A stretch of DNA of 64,000 nt. Origin: Schizochytrium sp. CCTCC M209059. Its lineage: Eukaryota > Sar > Bigyra > Thraustochytrida > Thraustochytriidae. How positions within the stretch are numbered: the first letter of the stretch is position 1; each line of letters opens with the position of its first letter. The notes beneath the pieces are model-generated. The model searched no databases and had not been told where the DNA came from. It was given only the letters and a program-made list of their open reading frames with translations. A program made the position numbers and the translations under genes. This document shows positions 53,201 to 58,746 of the stretch, piece by piece. The stretch covers positions 599,332 to 663,331 of the forward strand of contig KN805380.1 in NCBI GenBank assembly GCA_000818945.1, read 5' to 3'.

Positions 53201-53357
53201 CCCGCGCGACGGGGCTCCTGCGGCCGAGGTTGGTGAGATCCCGGGTGAGACGGTGTACCTGGGCAACTTCGTCACTCTCGAGACCTTCGTCGAGAACGGC
53301 TGCCCATGGAGCCGTTTCCTGTGCGTCGGGCGCGCGGTCTTCGCGGTCCTGCGCCAT
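35271..53357 (-). CDS. giant HECT-type E3 ubiquitin ligase (HECTD4/HERC1-like)
   Basis: The protein has 6028 residues in a single exon from an ATG at 53357. Modules in order: ZZ zinc finger (about 497-541, CDGCNSNG...CASC...CLDC); LamG/concanavalin-like region (about 810-950); SPRY (about 1780-1960, FVGIVG, KGFGF); UBA (about 3421-3466, LMDMGFPRRWAQYAL); second LamG-like region (about 3910-4266), split by an Asp/Glu run; RanBP2-type finger (about 4620-4646, WSCPACTFLN...CCAIC); SPRY-like (about 4656-4812); MORN-like repeats (about 4856-4895, FEGNWRQGRRHGKG); SPRY (about 4986-5126); C-terminal HECT (about 5600-6028). The HECT thioester cysteine is Cys5984 in QTCFFTLALPEYSSKE, so catalysis is expected. 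HECT ligases accept ubiquitin from an E2 and transfer it to substrate; ZZ, UBA and SPRY modules probably select partners. HECTD4 or HERC1 relatives are the nearest by layout; no RCC1 repeats are seen, which argues against HERC1/2. Confidence 0.92.
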   Translation of the reverse strand: MAQDREDRAPDAQETAPWAAVLDEGLESDEVAQVHRLTRDLTNLGRRSPVARAFTYDLVKSLAREDPAAVALHEDGAAQDIKTDQHENENEVRIERRLSVPRPGQDVDVFALLSDDDAEIDQTVDELARREYGGPTFASPLLESYTSKFAEHYMQSMRGRKRPADGQERQVKLSRSILGVVLAQLLLEGDVVLHKTLIHSPLFPDSGSAASGKRRKKSRRRSNSFLHALNPDGVARAYKEVASLVEKATETQSLVGFLIAAKFLLALHRYVQEDSNEVSAAILKATRVNKEIEVLAARSAPSPDQALASLSRELNLGAAARLGATLPPHVRTMLLLEDLQSPVSNDGYASPPNAASLPTVAASVLTQTMQFGDVTGALPTDAGAPKVSQEREDNDDNDLNADNDDNENGEEGQQEKSSKRSGRRISRSQRRSRAGSSATLTTIETSSKSTAAQSTSPGVALSLLSGRSVHLDQRGLVACIPRYTLLEKNQDESIEHHDFRCDGCNSNGPILGQRFECASCESFDLCLDCYLAEKHTAEHAFRLSTEHRGPATLLPPRTAPKLSYVGTPCATLPLGASDLDDASVIAWEVIVDAETQSCRVGWIDVDCDFELPGHQDQGLGAERGSWGVDLQSGVVTHAGKTVGKLEIPIALHHLSANSDSLEIQEDGARDNVSEDQDSSSEEDEDNEEGDSVQDDAEKSKSVQITETSSVEGFPGERPCWSILCWVHPVSRKAGFAVAGSVVSFDLHSVNAVIPCVSVRNDFQLKSLGHIEFKATNDKIHTSWLLDSENSQSTGQVPSRSIRSLASCAHASCVRIPRGDETSCVALLESPGFRNASKVGEDFTFEAMVCWEPEAFGTPESASQIYTLFSRTDASSQRSRSACTQIGIVGDGYLFVNLQTSEFCTWSHRAIMIPGKWQHVRIAVYGRSYRGPSVRFSVDNAIVHSDTRKRKSSGGSSALASWRQREQNRDRDSASRRRTVSRGRKSDESQGLWILGGAPSLEASHSNKESSSDTAQDIEAYKVGVDGNSKDAGDGPSALNENSSSAASAGDDEVAGRIGEECARNDAEAYARLAVTQQFKGCLAEVRLWTRSLRSREHLDKGGRVLKLVEASERSSLFFRLRLDETAGRRVFRSGDENFEVSSHFMLCGFASCEPRVIADLVKDAADSQDENTVASVATNGPSAKPDHHTHAAVLLQAEHLRRAPAAQSASVPETTAASLDHIASVFMDITGNLLRITSEFAQFHKDLKQTIAGIKSPVCSVFPHVHTFLLLQSLVRQLLREIESNARPDLGWMLFSILQILRDNLRALHAQGIAPAAVGLGLPSFAAGMPPSSTKKHGEPNVLKLRSALLQTLDISSCFEDATMRRGIETESLICLGEGLSIFYARDVDQRAMLVALFSGGGATDTRPSSSQDARVLVPRSRDHRDKLLAIVTKSLAAKPARINELLRVSTPPEVPDRRLQSRLTPSSSSSSSTAAATEKQSTGFQLLWPVDFVRASLDSHHASVSPSVAAAAANVDLSGAAQPTKREVIRYLQSVAPPHWLRERKMDRNEMGVAKDFPSDQIAEAYNDLDAAVSEGKIIINPARDNSGASPEAEAESSNEGPSATISGSKGETPRQVASIDTAKSTWLMQLVRVTLVGTAARGTAATNRQEAALSLLRTILVHMHGRIWGEKSPADVKREDAVSLVEVFLRCGFRDAANSVSLGNCAPTKEDAGPAVPASPLPRDPATGSEKPTKSFQHKSKWWESPIEFDASNANGNATEAASPTAHGAGRTERISLQTSASSRYVRVHSDGVTVSHLRNKSWGTAVSSVGYAHRSGIHTWKVKVSRCNERGHMFVGIVGKGARVDSFIGSDSKGFGFLLAGDVYHGSRAIQRNAFSRRALSSGSTVLMTLNTNAKTLEICDADRPVDLTEPSASKSLGIFALPDIFQTSDDGLVYPALCTYEEGDRASFIAFAKGNSAQGHWTLDEKFLRDRADFFQGRELCVEDCIEAILHHAARNAERIGHDQLRSMLSFPLAWILLWPAPSVAWVEKVRVHLQATLRFLLQNAKGKEISNSQMLACAAYGKLCSFLITSKPSDFMSSISETRDQPILDASNDGVREVGQSGLADVSPARTGSSSANATNVTSEEDATDVQEHDASSPSEQLLQFSKWKNSSLFSHGLRLPGCLLPDLSGRARRPPPAAASQGHTSKKKGDGLASEVEIMDTHAKKRDTLPAGVLEIINDHGTGRSLHAWLLGHLNLQSRRSREPNSSSSSSSSSSKNDSEISRVTNSLVVVLLHHTGWLPTAMEMAQLLANYPNQEHIARARPHPELVAIWRSALELRAWLERQRQQSTAHGANSRSGGTNDSFLATINQAVYFLLDFAPASGITDNENAGEPANALAAFRESLGISLPAATTLSGTLERAVSEGRVSAPLASNAASNEGLHGIESSPPSALSPTSSLPLRGKKIQSRYLARSRSLGAASASKTWNLGQLLRQGSAARGQSSFQEVISQVSAFVHDAGSSKALSVDQLHGHFLALRACARARERGFRSLAASLLGTPLSVSTQALHAAMLIGVPSALRGRDCSSSAKTQSAPWHYLQNLGPSGSAAQLSLASGFAALGRALAELLQASMVLPTQRLAGLQLELLDALGVRLAPIDHELLARTNLLETLHRIMESTREAMAAAADAFHPAALAEGELSADTPDAAGTETNESVAAHQLVGRAAMKTFYLLCSQVAAFRPPAAAKSRRNARSSLLLTRVRSGPQTLNVSVFGLLLQELTNAADALDDAAATAEAPLEHYAAPSTGANSIASSFTFVDSPQSDAKLHMEEITSVLLSTCTFPSCQRQISSLEWLEILCRLAQRGPVSVLQNIFRIFRRMLPLLDPHRIDLPRGGTGLERDPLTLESFLFELVATSFTPHFEEITEESQLLASFEAMRTLRALQSTNAWRSRVHALLLRSIENGIAALSPGGTTAKSEVPPRVGASSSSDLGTDHGGDETAQTSDASGAAADAGALARCLAALSVTSGALRKLLPGVAVRTLDKRQAETESRAYDQSLCDAVAWTERESRELGELDVIDILRVVEQESLVISGFSSDTSDRRALERRHVSVNAEQVFVAKDRNDVRVDAGSPLQGAIHELFEKVVMLEPWASTHWQRSFGFSQHARGRIQLFDAPSGSGAVQQTLSLDADDDQPIVWAKRRLGQWIQVEKVDERSSADVAQALQTDQVPPRWVKVQDAEDDYILRPVLAPAVETTSGFQRSLLRLYTLQTLSAVDLEPAMDAKDRGIGEANALRDFFLLSEKSMKALLSSASEEVATTFRASDLDVLLERLTIIIDELVRGRKRSSSTDHADDVVSSAQSEDAEKDEVSAKKMQSLDKADIDNSAGRSEGVPEVEARSSSTLASRVHQSRRTSGQDVLSATSTQAPSSSTSSSARPRSRLPRVPAESILALMDMGFPRRWAQYALEQNELDVTAAITYICALGEEIDERIALSLSKAEDAQSSSESEDEEDEENDDAREHVANAIKGSRENEQGNDADGKSCKSVQAPASKGKNSDSDSKDQTSTSGVAKRACAEDHMEMEGSDGGGSSAIPDAVSSRISYTDRNNRSLEPEGTSGRSRGKSGGGQSVTSRARNEWTKSTSEVQRACRRHWGPCADSRASYRHLLESYSSAELFEEFRHLVQVINTLQARVVLLRCLIVDGARVSTSLTEEDKTKLVRLLVAEGFQTFPLYGVDCLESITRGGGATLWNIPQSLHSFAAKCIETSEAFVAELILSVKQTLRRAATTDFFADTPTPRDDLAMAAESSDSLLWFVDWVTRQLMHAAPLGSELHFVLFESWILALRSPSMRIKARALGILAEFLDDAADIDNSAERSRVICRMLTILPRARLVAMAARLLRRVDNPTPGPSDFCKVLLQFIAKVEEHALLASENIFEASPSFLTLGGSGYVELRNLNGHKLETLQPPWTLTVWMQAKRNASDVASLPAEGAPDEPQVLIGDSSSGSGLQIVMSAKGLGVRLGGSSTNMSSFGFSPMSVKGNEPRADGGEWTQVTIVCADYSHLGPLVQMHVPVNGKTEARDGSTSKTGHRAHDNDQGSVERNELSKNKGDHDKNDEDDEEDDDDEEDDDDDDDDDDDDRGAESNWALSDDRDEVDSYLSDGVFQMNSMGVDAYIQFHKITQREQRQEHESRGKALRSRRNKEATRGKNAQSANSVAASRQREKPKVHLLAYENGRLRGTLTADRKQAFLGLREIGSASHPSAAVSVGRLCVWRSAMDRAQVRQAESYLRGLSKCSLNRVLCPPCESALDDPLLDAEDMYTCWDFTWHNFAQSSMSNNLKENEGQSSIVTEARHHRHVAVLHEGAAILPCSTPCSGESNSECAAAEGVKPAILSSVMEEEAKEKNELMSSVEPRFRYLVDGIDMSGVILWDLSDSPVPHALAVPSDFQRAHLPLHLHLKLKTSTELVGHLKCKERDKDVWCAVEGTLETKTKSLSIRVCSVVRGNKFSHHWLTGLCLDVKEDCGELQGTWKSPQSVPHWGVLAEESPKLRAVACLSPAYLDLGVDGTFLRVRCDVLEYQKTLPPFVLDQRPMVATCNTVVLEAGRWQHKFPSPDHGDDDEDGAIGGEHDGRGESGTGPLAPATWSCPACTFLNEMEHSCCAICTTPNPDNASEEQDNDESALFGLEVEGLWKPGTGSYTWEFRVHGSAAALNQGEITFGICRKGAPLRDHLGACANSWGVSSDGLSWYKGRNRALLPGSLQDNDILALELDTNDKLMRIYVNGEELAKCDRSNMRSAGDFLLESSVSPAISISSRTSVSAQILGLKHGSASVRYACKADLRGGDSASSQRRSSSRTSPVKGKIAEKIGRTSRGGENTEPVQFEGNWRQGRRHGKGLTTFSDGSTEEGSWLDGLKHGRFKTMFSKESGASETISQVYYQHGEAKSDASTPSNEGLNQPSEIGSGSESALPSGENLGAEQSDGKADLGVVPDNVFRMQGTFAASCHQLVRLDPTTAGPGIRVSPDCMTAEYTGTGPDTGKRSHVLGARGYTRGVHYWEARMLGMQWGSTLVGVTDRKITHELRPRQQSRSVSQPDIRGDGWGDGFGFVNYRATHSPDGEQLYGSFYAVNDVVGVLLDMDRGRLHFFKDFQDYQNGDKQVIIDLGLAYSDLRRKCRSGRRGRSGAEDIKFYPCFGFSKAHDRITLQDTRSLEMKKASLPAQVFAYAESVNLFRRIISPRPANAMDPRLLAGLTSTWEGISSTNGAHRTVWSLGRIPVNLWTSPDVCEAASPPELSGLRVGDRLTTKRGPATILGARGGALWYTVDGADEALFWSPKELQKLVRDGKVRRDTAEERSISSADTAHEVHDRARDQDSRRPEEKTRKPDGIDEEKDNVSSPHEKDKPYPGVASVLHDALSCSGGMADWSEALDQELVVLVNRLCDRRACEPEHLSPRDVASELKHCKSARAEMRRLLDFEESFALARFTVLLHLNSRMRSLFELVDLHTSETSPGQVVFQATPRSGSVLRNTENRARGYSTAKLLSSGRGRIFSRVKLEFWNAAIAWTTTPTVPAADEYDPPLDFPVVRVNRITAGDQRLTALEGAERLQTSVFGQLMVKAGMETWPSRMLRRSYSHIQDASQQRCFFVKFESEGVDDHGGPYRAVFQIAIEDEAAGPLQILLPCPNAADGALENADCMVFSEIRPSLDAGASHGRGGETASASTPTPISGRPSRRRTSDVISQELSWPEGAAGSGRCLEFLGRLIGVATRHGIHVGLSLAHLIWRPLVGLHVGWRELHETDSFTARSLRQIESLSDEQWADEDAAWSELLLDRLGAASSSLPAGCVVHRPGRAPYIPYESRSTVVEAIVRQCVMTAAEPVTRFMEGLAEVLPTEHFVLFTPEELERLICGAPEIDVGLLKRATVYEDVDPNAPHVKYFWEALEDMTQEERSKFVNFVCARSRLPPSLDKFPMSFKILPLARKPSASTDNNADDDDDGAQQDDILLPQSQTCFFTLALPEYSSKEVCSQKLLYAANNCNTMEDFDEHDAQAFSGLI
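40990..41110 (-). repeat. acidic trinucleotide-rich insert inside the HECT gene
   Basis: ATC/GTC/CTC units on the plus strand encode a run of more than 25 Asp/Glu residues. The run interrupts the second LamG-like region. The frame stays open. Confidence 0.8.
46575..46607 (-). repeat. (GCT)n repeat encoding poly-Ser in the HECT gene
   Basis: About ten GCT/ACT units on the plus strand encode consecutive Ser residues in the ligase, between the first SPRY domain and the middle region. Confidence 0.85.
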
Positions 53358-53626
53358 GCCTGTGCGTTCGACCCTCCTACAAGCGCGCGCGCGCGCGTGG
53401 CCCAGAGCAGCTCAACTCTGTGAGGGACTAAAATATCTTCCGTCTCCTTCTGCTTCCTGGCTGGGGAAAAGAAACAAGAAAGAAAAGAAAAAAGGAAAAA
53501 CAACCTGCAGGAGGCAAACACAATGAAATTTGAAGTAGAAATAAGAGAACAACAAACGAAACAGGCATCCCACAACGCGAACGCGACGCAACCCACGATT
53601 ACTTGTGGTGTATGCAGATATACTGA

Positions 53627-54025
53627 TCATTTCGAAGCATTCTGCGTTCTCTGATACTCATGCAAAAGCTTGGCAAATATTCTGATAGGATTCGTCTCGC
53701 GAGGCGTCGTGTCACCGGATCGAGGCGAGTCGCGATCCGTGTATTCGGAGCCCTCAGAGTCGCTGCTGCTGCCTTCTGATTCAGAGTCGCTCGATGCGTC
53801 CACGGTGCTGTCCGCGGCGACGCTTTCGACTTCAGGGTCACATGCAGCTTCGCGATTTCCATCTAGCGCTTGTCCATACGTTGTCCTCAATTGCCGCTTT
53901 TTCTGTTTCGATGATGCCGTCTCGTTTGCGGCCTTGTACTCTGCAAGCAGCTTTTCAAGCGCAAACTCGAGCGCAGCGCCAAGATTACCGTCGAGGTTTG
54001 CGAAACGAGGCAGCGGAGTCGCCAT
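53627..54025 (-). CDS. small acidic protein of unknown function
   Basis: The protein has 132 residues from an ATG at 54025. The N-terminal 30 residues form an amphipathic helix (ALEFALEKLLAEYKAA). A basic patch KQKKRQLR follows. Residues 62-105 are a Ser/Asp/Glu-rich acidic stretch likely to be phosphorylated and disordered. A short closing helix (RIFAKLLHEYQR) resembles the first one, so the protein may present two similar helices separated by an acidic linker. I recognise no family. It is divergent from the EF-hand gene, with 497 bases between start codons, and lies downstream of the HECT gene's upstream side. Coding is likely because the frame is complete and starts in good context (GCC ATG reading on the minus strand), but the evidence is modest. 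Confidence 0.5.
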   Translation of the reverse strand: MATPLPRFANLDGNLGAALEFALEKLLAEYKAANETASSKQKKRQLRTTYGQALDGNREAACDPEVESVAADSTVDASSDSESEGSSSDSEGSEYTDRDSPRSGDTTPRETNPIRIFAKLLHEYQRTQNASK

Positions 54026-54522
54026 GATTTCTGTCTGACTGTATGTACGCGCAGAGAATGCTTCTCAAGGTCCACGTTTTTGGATGTGTGTCTCTGTTGC
54101 TGGCTGTGATCTTGACTTGACTTGACCGGTATTGCTAGTCACGATCGCGCCTTCGCCCGTTTGCGCCTTCGCTTGTTCGCTTGCGGCGATCGACGTCTCT
54201 CTGTGAAAGACTTTGCTAGTTCTGCGCTACTGGTTCAAGTTATCGTCTGTGCACAGCCTGCCACACGAAAAACGGATAGGCAGAGAGAGACGAGAATGGG
54301 CCTTTATACCAGTGTGCGCCACCACTACTAGTACTATGCTAGGCCTAGACAGGCAGGCTCGACCCGTACAAAAGAGACCAAGGCGAGAAAAAGCTGAGCA
54401 GGCGACCAACAGAGATGCATTTACACGCGGCGGCAGGGAGCGCGGTGTCGTAGGACACGTTTCGTATATCATAAAAACAGAAACGAAGGTAGGAAGGAAG
54501 GAAGGAAGGAAGGAAATCGACT
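54026..54522. other. divergent promoter region
   Basis: This lies between a small acidic-protein gene (-) and the EF-hand gene (+). It ends with a GGAA tetramer run (54489-54516) only about seven bases before the EF-hand start codon. A TATA-like TATATCATAAAA lies at about 54466-54477. No gene is seen. Confidence 0.5.
54489..54516. repeat. (GGAA)n repeat immediately before a start codon
   Basis: Six to seven tandem GGAA/AGGA units end at 54516; the ATG of the EF-hand gene is at 54523. The repeat is therefore within the 5' leader or core promoter. Confidence 0.85.
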
Positions 54523-56544
54523 ATGCATCGCGACGTTGCGGATCTCATCCAGGAGAGCTATGCGAGTCTGGACGACATCTTCGCGCCGCGACCCCGTGAA
54601 GAACCAGGGGGGGCTGCCACGCATAATGATGGCAATATGGACTGGGATCGTGCGATTCTCATGATGAGCGAGGCACTCCGAGAAGGAGACCTGCGACCAG
54701 CTTTTGTACAGGCACTTATTAGAATTCGAAAGCGTCAGAAAGTTCTTGCACAAAATGCTCTACATCGAATGAAGGAGGACGAGAACGGAGAAAAAGGTGA
54801 AGAAGTAGGAGATGGAGAAACGTTTATTGCATCTAATTTGCGAGATGAGCGTTCTACTTGTCCGGAAGAATGTGTCGCCTACAAGAAAGCTGGAAATAGC
54901 GCCGGTAGCGTTCGTGCCAGCAGTAGTAGGCGGTGGAGATCGCTGCGGAGACGAAGCAAAGAAATGGGAGGACTTTGGGGATCAGCGGACAAAAGTCGAG
55001 TGAGTGTACTCGACACCAAGAACGAGGAAGCTATTGAGACTCCCAAGGAACGCGAGCGTCGCGTTCTGCAGCGTCGCAAAAAGGCCCTCGAGAATTTCTC
55101 AAGTGGCGCAAAGCTTGGTATTGTCAATCTGATTGCCGTGCTCGACGCCCTCACACGCACGTTACGGGGAATCTCGACCGTGGAGGTCAGCAAGTTCACA
55201 AGTGCACTCAGCGCAGAGCTGGCAGTTAAGAAAGGCCCTGCCCGCCGAAGATCCGAGTTTCAGCAAATTGAGTCCTCAACGCCAGGCTCGGACCGAAATT
55301 TTACTTTGGAATTCTCATCGTTAGCGAGTCAAGGAACTCTTGATAACATGGAGTTGAACGAGAACGGTGTGTCTTGTACCTCGCGGAGGACCGGAATCGG
55401 TGCCAAGGTTTCGTCCGAGGTTCTGGACCCCTTGCTGTTTGACTTGATAAGTGCCTTTGAGGAACCGCTCGCAAAGAATTCGACAGCAAGCCAGCTTGTC
55501 CAGTCGGTTCGGCGGCGTTCAATGATCCGGTCACTGGAGCCAGGACAAGAGCTTCTATCGATCCGCCAGAGACGCGCTGTGGCGCTGCGGCTCGTGGACT
55601 TTCGGCAGCTTCTCTTTCAGCTGAGCCGGGCGGTCACGTGCAGTGTGCGTGAGCGGGTAGCTCTATTTTTCAAGCTATATGGTCACAACAACGAGATCTC
55701 CATTGATGGTCTTTGCGCGCTGCTGTACCTAGGAGATCGCGTGGTTGCCTCGTCGTTGCAGGATGCCGAGCGATTCATTCGCTCGTTGGATCGAGATGGC
55801 GACGATTCCATTACCCTGGAGGAATTCCAGCATGCGATTGAGAAAAACCCTTTTATCTTGGAGAGCATCGTGCGCACGCACGCCGAAGCGCAGGATATAT
55901 CGATAGAGCAGCAGCACAGTTTGCGCGCCTTTGTACACCGAACGAGCCTTTCTTGGGCTGGGATGTGCACCTTGTGGGAGAGACTGCATGCAAAGCTCGC
56001 CATCGTTAGCAAGGCTGGCGAGGAGGACAATGGGGAAGCCGACACGGAAGATGCCGACGCGCTTGCAGACGCCTATGGGAAGGAGAAAGGGGCCGTGCAG
56101 ACGCGACTGCTCATGACGAAAGAGAGGTTCGAGGCGCACCTTTGCGCGCATTTGCGCTCTCCAGAGCCGGAGGATCCGCAGCTGGTCAGTGAGGTGAGTG
56201 CAGCCTTTGTAGGACGCGTGCGTCCCAATGCCGTGGACGTGCGCGCCTTTGTCTCGGCGCTTGGGGGCACGCTTGGGGAGCTTAATGTGGGGATTTCGGA
56301 CTGTCATCACAAGGCGAAATTGTACTTTGCACTTCATAATTTGGACAATGACGGCGTGCTTACGAGGGACGAGATTTATCAAATGCTATTTACAAGTAAT
56401 TCGGCCTTGGGTCGCAAAATTCTCAAAGCTTCTGCGCTCCTGCGCACAATGGACCAGGATGGAAATGGGACAATTTCACAAGACGAATTTTGGAACGCGT
56501 CAAAGAGGAATGCAACGTTTTTGAACTCTTTCCAAGCTCTCTGA
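54523..56544 (+). CDS. EF-hand calcium-binding protein
   Basis: The protein has 673 residues from an ATG at 54523. The N-terminal 350 residues are mainly charged helices with Arg-rich stretches (about 125-150) and no recognised domain. A calcineurin-B/neuronal-calcium-sensor-like module starts near 375: a degenerate first hand (LFFKLYGHNNEISIDGLCALLYL) pairs with a canonical hand at about 418-440 (D-R-D-G-D-D-S-I-T-L-E-E). After an insert rich in Asp/Glu, a second pair follows at about 601-622 (D-N-D-G-V-L-T-R-D-E) and 639-660 (D-Q-D-G-N-G-T-I-S-Q-D-E), close to the C-terminus. Three loops keep the Asp, Gly and Glu positions needed for calcium. It is predicted to be a cytosolic calcium sensor with an unknown partner. 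No catalytic domain, transmembrane segment or myristoylation motif is seen. Confidence 0.85.
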   Translation: MHRDVADLIQESYASLDDIFAPRPREEPGGAATHNDGNMDWDRAILMMSEALREGDLRPAFVQALIRIRKRQKVLAQNALHRMKEDENGEKGEEVGDGETFIASNLRDERSTCPEECVAYKKAGNSAGSVRASSSRRWRSLRRRSKEMGGLWGSADKSRVSVLDTKNEEAIETPKERERRVLQRRKKALENFSSGAKLGIVNLIAVLDALTRTLRGISTVEVSKFTSALSAELAVKKGPARRRSEFQQIESSTPGSDRNFTLEFSSLASQGTLDNMELNENGVSCTSRRTGIGAKVSSEVLDPLLFDLISAFEEPLAKNSTASQLVQSVRRRSMIRSLEPGQELLSIRQRRAVALRLVDFRQLLFQLSRAVTCSVRERVALFFKLYGHNNEISIDGLCALLYLGDRVVASSLQDAERFIRSLDRDGDDSITLEEFQHAIEKNPFILESIVRTHAEAQDISIEQQHSLRAFVHRTSLSWAGMCTLWERLHAKLAIVSKAGEEDNGEADTEDADALADAYGKEKGAVQTRLLMTKERFEAHLCAHLRSPEPEDPQLVSEVSAAFVGRVRPNAVDVRAFVSALGGTLGELNVGISDCHHKAKLYFALHNLDNDGVLTRDEIYQMLFTSNSALGRKILKASALLRTMDQDGNGTISQDEFWNASKRNATFLNSFQAL

Positions 56545-56878
56545 TGAGACGGAGATTTTTGCAACTTTGCAATTCACCGATAGACGTAAACCTAGATCGA
56601 TTGACCAAGGTCTTCAAGAAAGAGTTTGGTTGTTATGGGGGGGGGGGGCATCGACGATTGCCTTAGACGCGCTCTTGGTTTACTTTTACACTAATGCTGA
56701 GCTGCATGTAGTGAATTGCAGGGCAAGGCGGCAACTGCTGTTGGAAATTAGCAAAAGAAAGCAAAGCAAGAAAGAAATGGAAAAAGTACGTGACCGAAAA
56801 CATCATTGAACGCTGTCTTCTTCTAGGGGTGTAGCGAACGGGACGCATCGCTTGCGTGACAATAGAAGTCAGGCAAGT
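56545..56878. other. convergent 3' region with poly-G run
   Basis: This is the space between the EF-hand stop (+) and the cytochrome c stop (-). It contains 12 consecutive G at 56637-56648. No coding signal. Confidence 0.5.
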
Positions 56879-57322
56879 TTACGCGGTGGCCTCCTTGAGG
56901 TAGGCGATGAGATCCTTGCGGTCCTTCTCCTTCTTGAGGCCGGCGAAGACCATCTTGGTGCCCGGGATGTACTTCTTGGGGGCGAGGAGGTAGTCAAAGA
57001 GGGTGTCGTCACCCCTGTGTCGCGTTCCAAAACAAATTCGTTTGCAGAGCAATGGTTAGCCACTGGACACTTTTTTCCTTCTTGGCGAAACCAAGAACAG
57101 TATACAATTTTAGAAAAAACAGACGACAACAAAGTCAAGCACTTACCAGATGATGCCGGAGTTCTTGTTGGCGTCAGAGTACTCGAAGCCGGCGGCCTGG
57201 CCGGACTGGCGGCCGAAGAAGCCGCTCAGGTTGGGGCCCTGCTTGTGCGCGCCACCAGCCTCGACGGTGTGGCACTGGCTGCACTTGGTCTTAAAGATCT
57301 TGGCTCCCTTCTCGGCCGACAT
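56879..57322 (-). CDS. CYC: cytochrome c (mitochondrial), two exons
   Basis: Exons 57322-57147 and 57014-56879 join in phase 2: the split Trp codon TG/G gives ...NSGIIW-GDDTLF.... The product has 103 residues beginning MSAEKGAK. Heme attachment CSQCH lies near residues 14-18, and the axial Met is in YIPGTKMVFAGL near residue 79. The C-terminal RKDLIAYLKEATA is typical. It is the soluble electron carrier between complexes III and IV in the mitochondrial intermembrane space, using the usual heme lyase route without a cleaved presequence. An in-frame upstream extension is open but lacks family support, so the MSAEKG ATG is used. Length and motifs are fully conventional, which makes this gene a good check on the intron model for the window. 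Confidence 0.97.
57015..57146 (-). other. spliceosomal intron (132 nt) of cytochrome c
   Basis: On the minus strand the donor is CTG/GTAAGT and the acceptor is CACAG/GGGTGA. A CTAAC branch element (GGCTAACC) lies about 45 bases before the acceptor. Splicing is proven in effect by the restored, highly conserved cytochrome c sequence across the junction. Confidence 0.95.
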
Positions 57323-58746
57323 GGTTGCTGGTTTTTGTTGGTCTGGTAAAGACTGACTAACTCTGCGGCATGTTAAAAAAAACACCGTCAGTCGCTTTCT
57401 TCTCTCTCTCTCATTGTCTTCTCTTCTCTACTCGTGGCGCCCCTCCCTTCTCTCCCTCTCTGCGGCGCGGTGCGGACCGCTGCACGCTCGCACGCTCGCC
57501 AGACACCGTCATCGTCTCGGTGCCCTCGCCCCGAGGCACTCTCCGCGCAGCCACACAAGACAGAACAAGCGGCGAGCCACACACATCCATACATCCATAC
57601 TGACAGACAGAGAGTGCGAGTGCGTGCACAAAGGGGAGAGAGAGTGAGAGGGTGGGAGTCGAGGAACCCCCTCCTCTGCTCTGCTCTACACTCTGCTGCA
57701 GTGCACTCGCTCTGCCTTGTGCCCTTGCTTGGCGCCCTTGCCTGCGCCCTTCATTGTGCCTGGCAGTGCAGCCGCCTCGCCCAGCCTCCTCGGCGTGACG
57801 CGCCGATTCTCGGATCTCTGCCAGCCTTACGCGGGCGGTGTCTCCGCGGCGCGTCTGGCCCCGGGTCGTCGCGAGCAGGGCGGGCGACGGCGACGGCGAC
57901 GCTGCGCTGCGCTGCGTCGAGCGCGCGAGCGTGCGGTGGCAACCAGGCAAGCAGGCAGGCAGGCAGGCATGCATCCGCCTGCGTGGCTAGCTAGCTAGCT
58001 AGCTAAGCTAGTTAAAAAGCAAGAGGGGCATTGGAGGCTGTGCTTCTCGGCCTCTGACGCAGGTGCAACGCAGCGCCTGAGCCGCAGGACTCGCTCGCTC
58101 ACTCGCGTCCCCGACGCGACGTCTCGACTCTTCTCGCCGTCGCGCGCAGCAACCACGCTGCCCGCGCCCCCTGCGCGCGTCCTTTCTCCCGCCCTCCGCC
58201 GCTCCCGCTCGCGCCCGCGGGGAGCCTCGCGCGTCGCACGTACCTTGTGGCTCGGACTTGTCTAGTTTCTTGTCTGCTGCCGCGCCGCGGGGATTTGAAA
58301 AAACGGAGAAGGAAAAGAAAAGGAAAGGAAAGAAAAGAAAAGAAAAGTAAAGCAAAGGGAAGAAAAACTCCTGGTTGGGTGGCCATCACCGCCCTGCGCC
58401 GGGTCTTGTGCGCCATGTCCCGCTTATATATATGTTGTAACTACTGAACAAATGGTGCGAGCCGCAACGGACACCGCGCGCGGACGCTCAGGACGGGGAA
58501 TTGCAAGTTCCTCCTTGGGAATTTTGGAGAACGAGACAGAACGCAGTGCAATGCTGCGCACTGGCAGTCACTGCAGTGCAGTGCGCAGCAGCAGCCTTTG
58601 CAGCGGAGCCTTTTCGCATAAGCGACCTATCTATATATTTGAGGCTCTTTTGCTAAAAACGGACATTGCAAAAGCTTCGTGCCAAGTTTGCTGCTGAGGC
58701 GTCTGCGATCGCGGCGGCGACAACGACGGCGACGACTCCGACGACG
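57323..58746. other. intergenic region, GC-rich and repeat-bearing
   Basis: This is a divergent region between cytochrome c (-) and a small putative membrane protein (+). It contains a GGCA run (57951-57968), TAGC palindromes (57987-58006) and an AAAAG/AAAGG run (58309-58346). TATA-like stretches lie at 58422-58434 and 58629-58640. Several Arg/Ser-rich frames overlap on both strands; none is credible. Confidence 0.5.
58629..58640 (+). promoter_or_regulatory. TATA-like element
   Basis: A CTATATATTTG stretch lies about 110 bases upstream of the ATG at 58747, in otherwise GC-rich DNA. It could be a TATA box for that gene; position alone supports this. Confidence 0.25.

Noticed and set aside
57411..57994. 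Opposed 186- and 187-codon frames upstream of cytochrome c
   Set aside because: They overlap one another, consist of Arg/Ser/Ala-rich sequence over simple repeats, and occupy the expected promoter.
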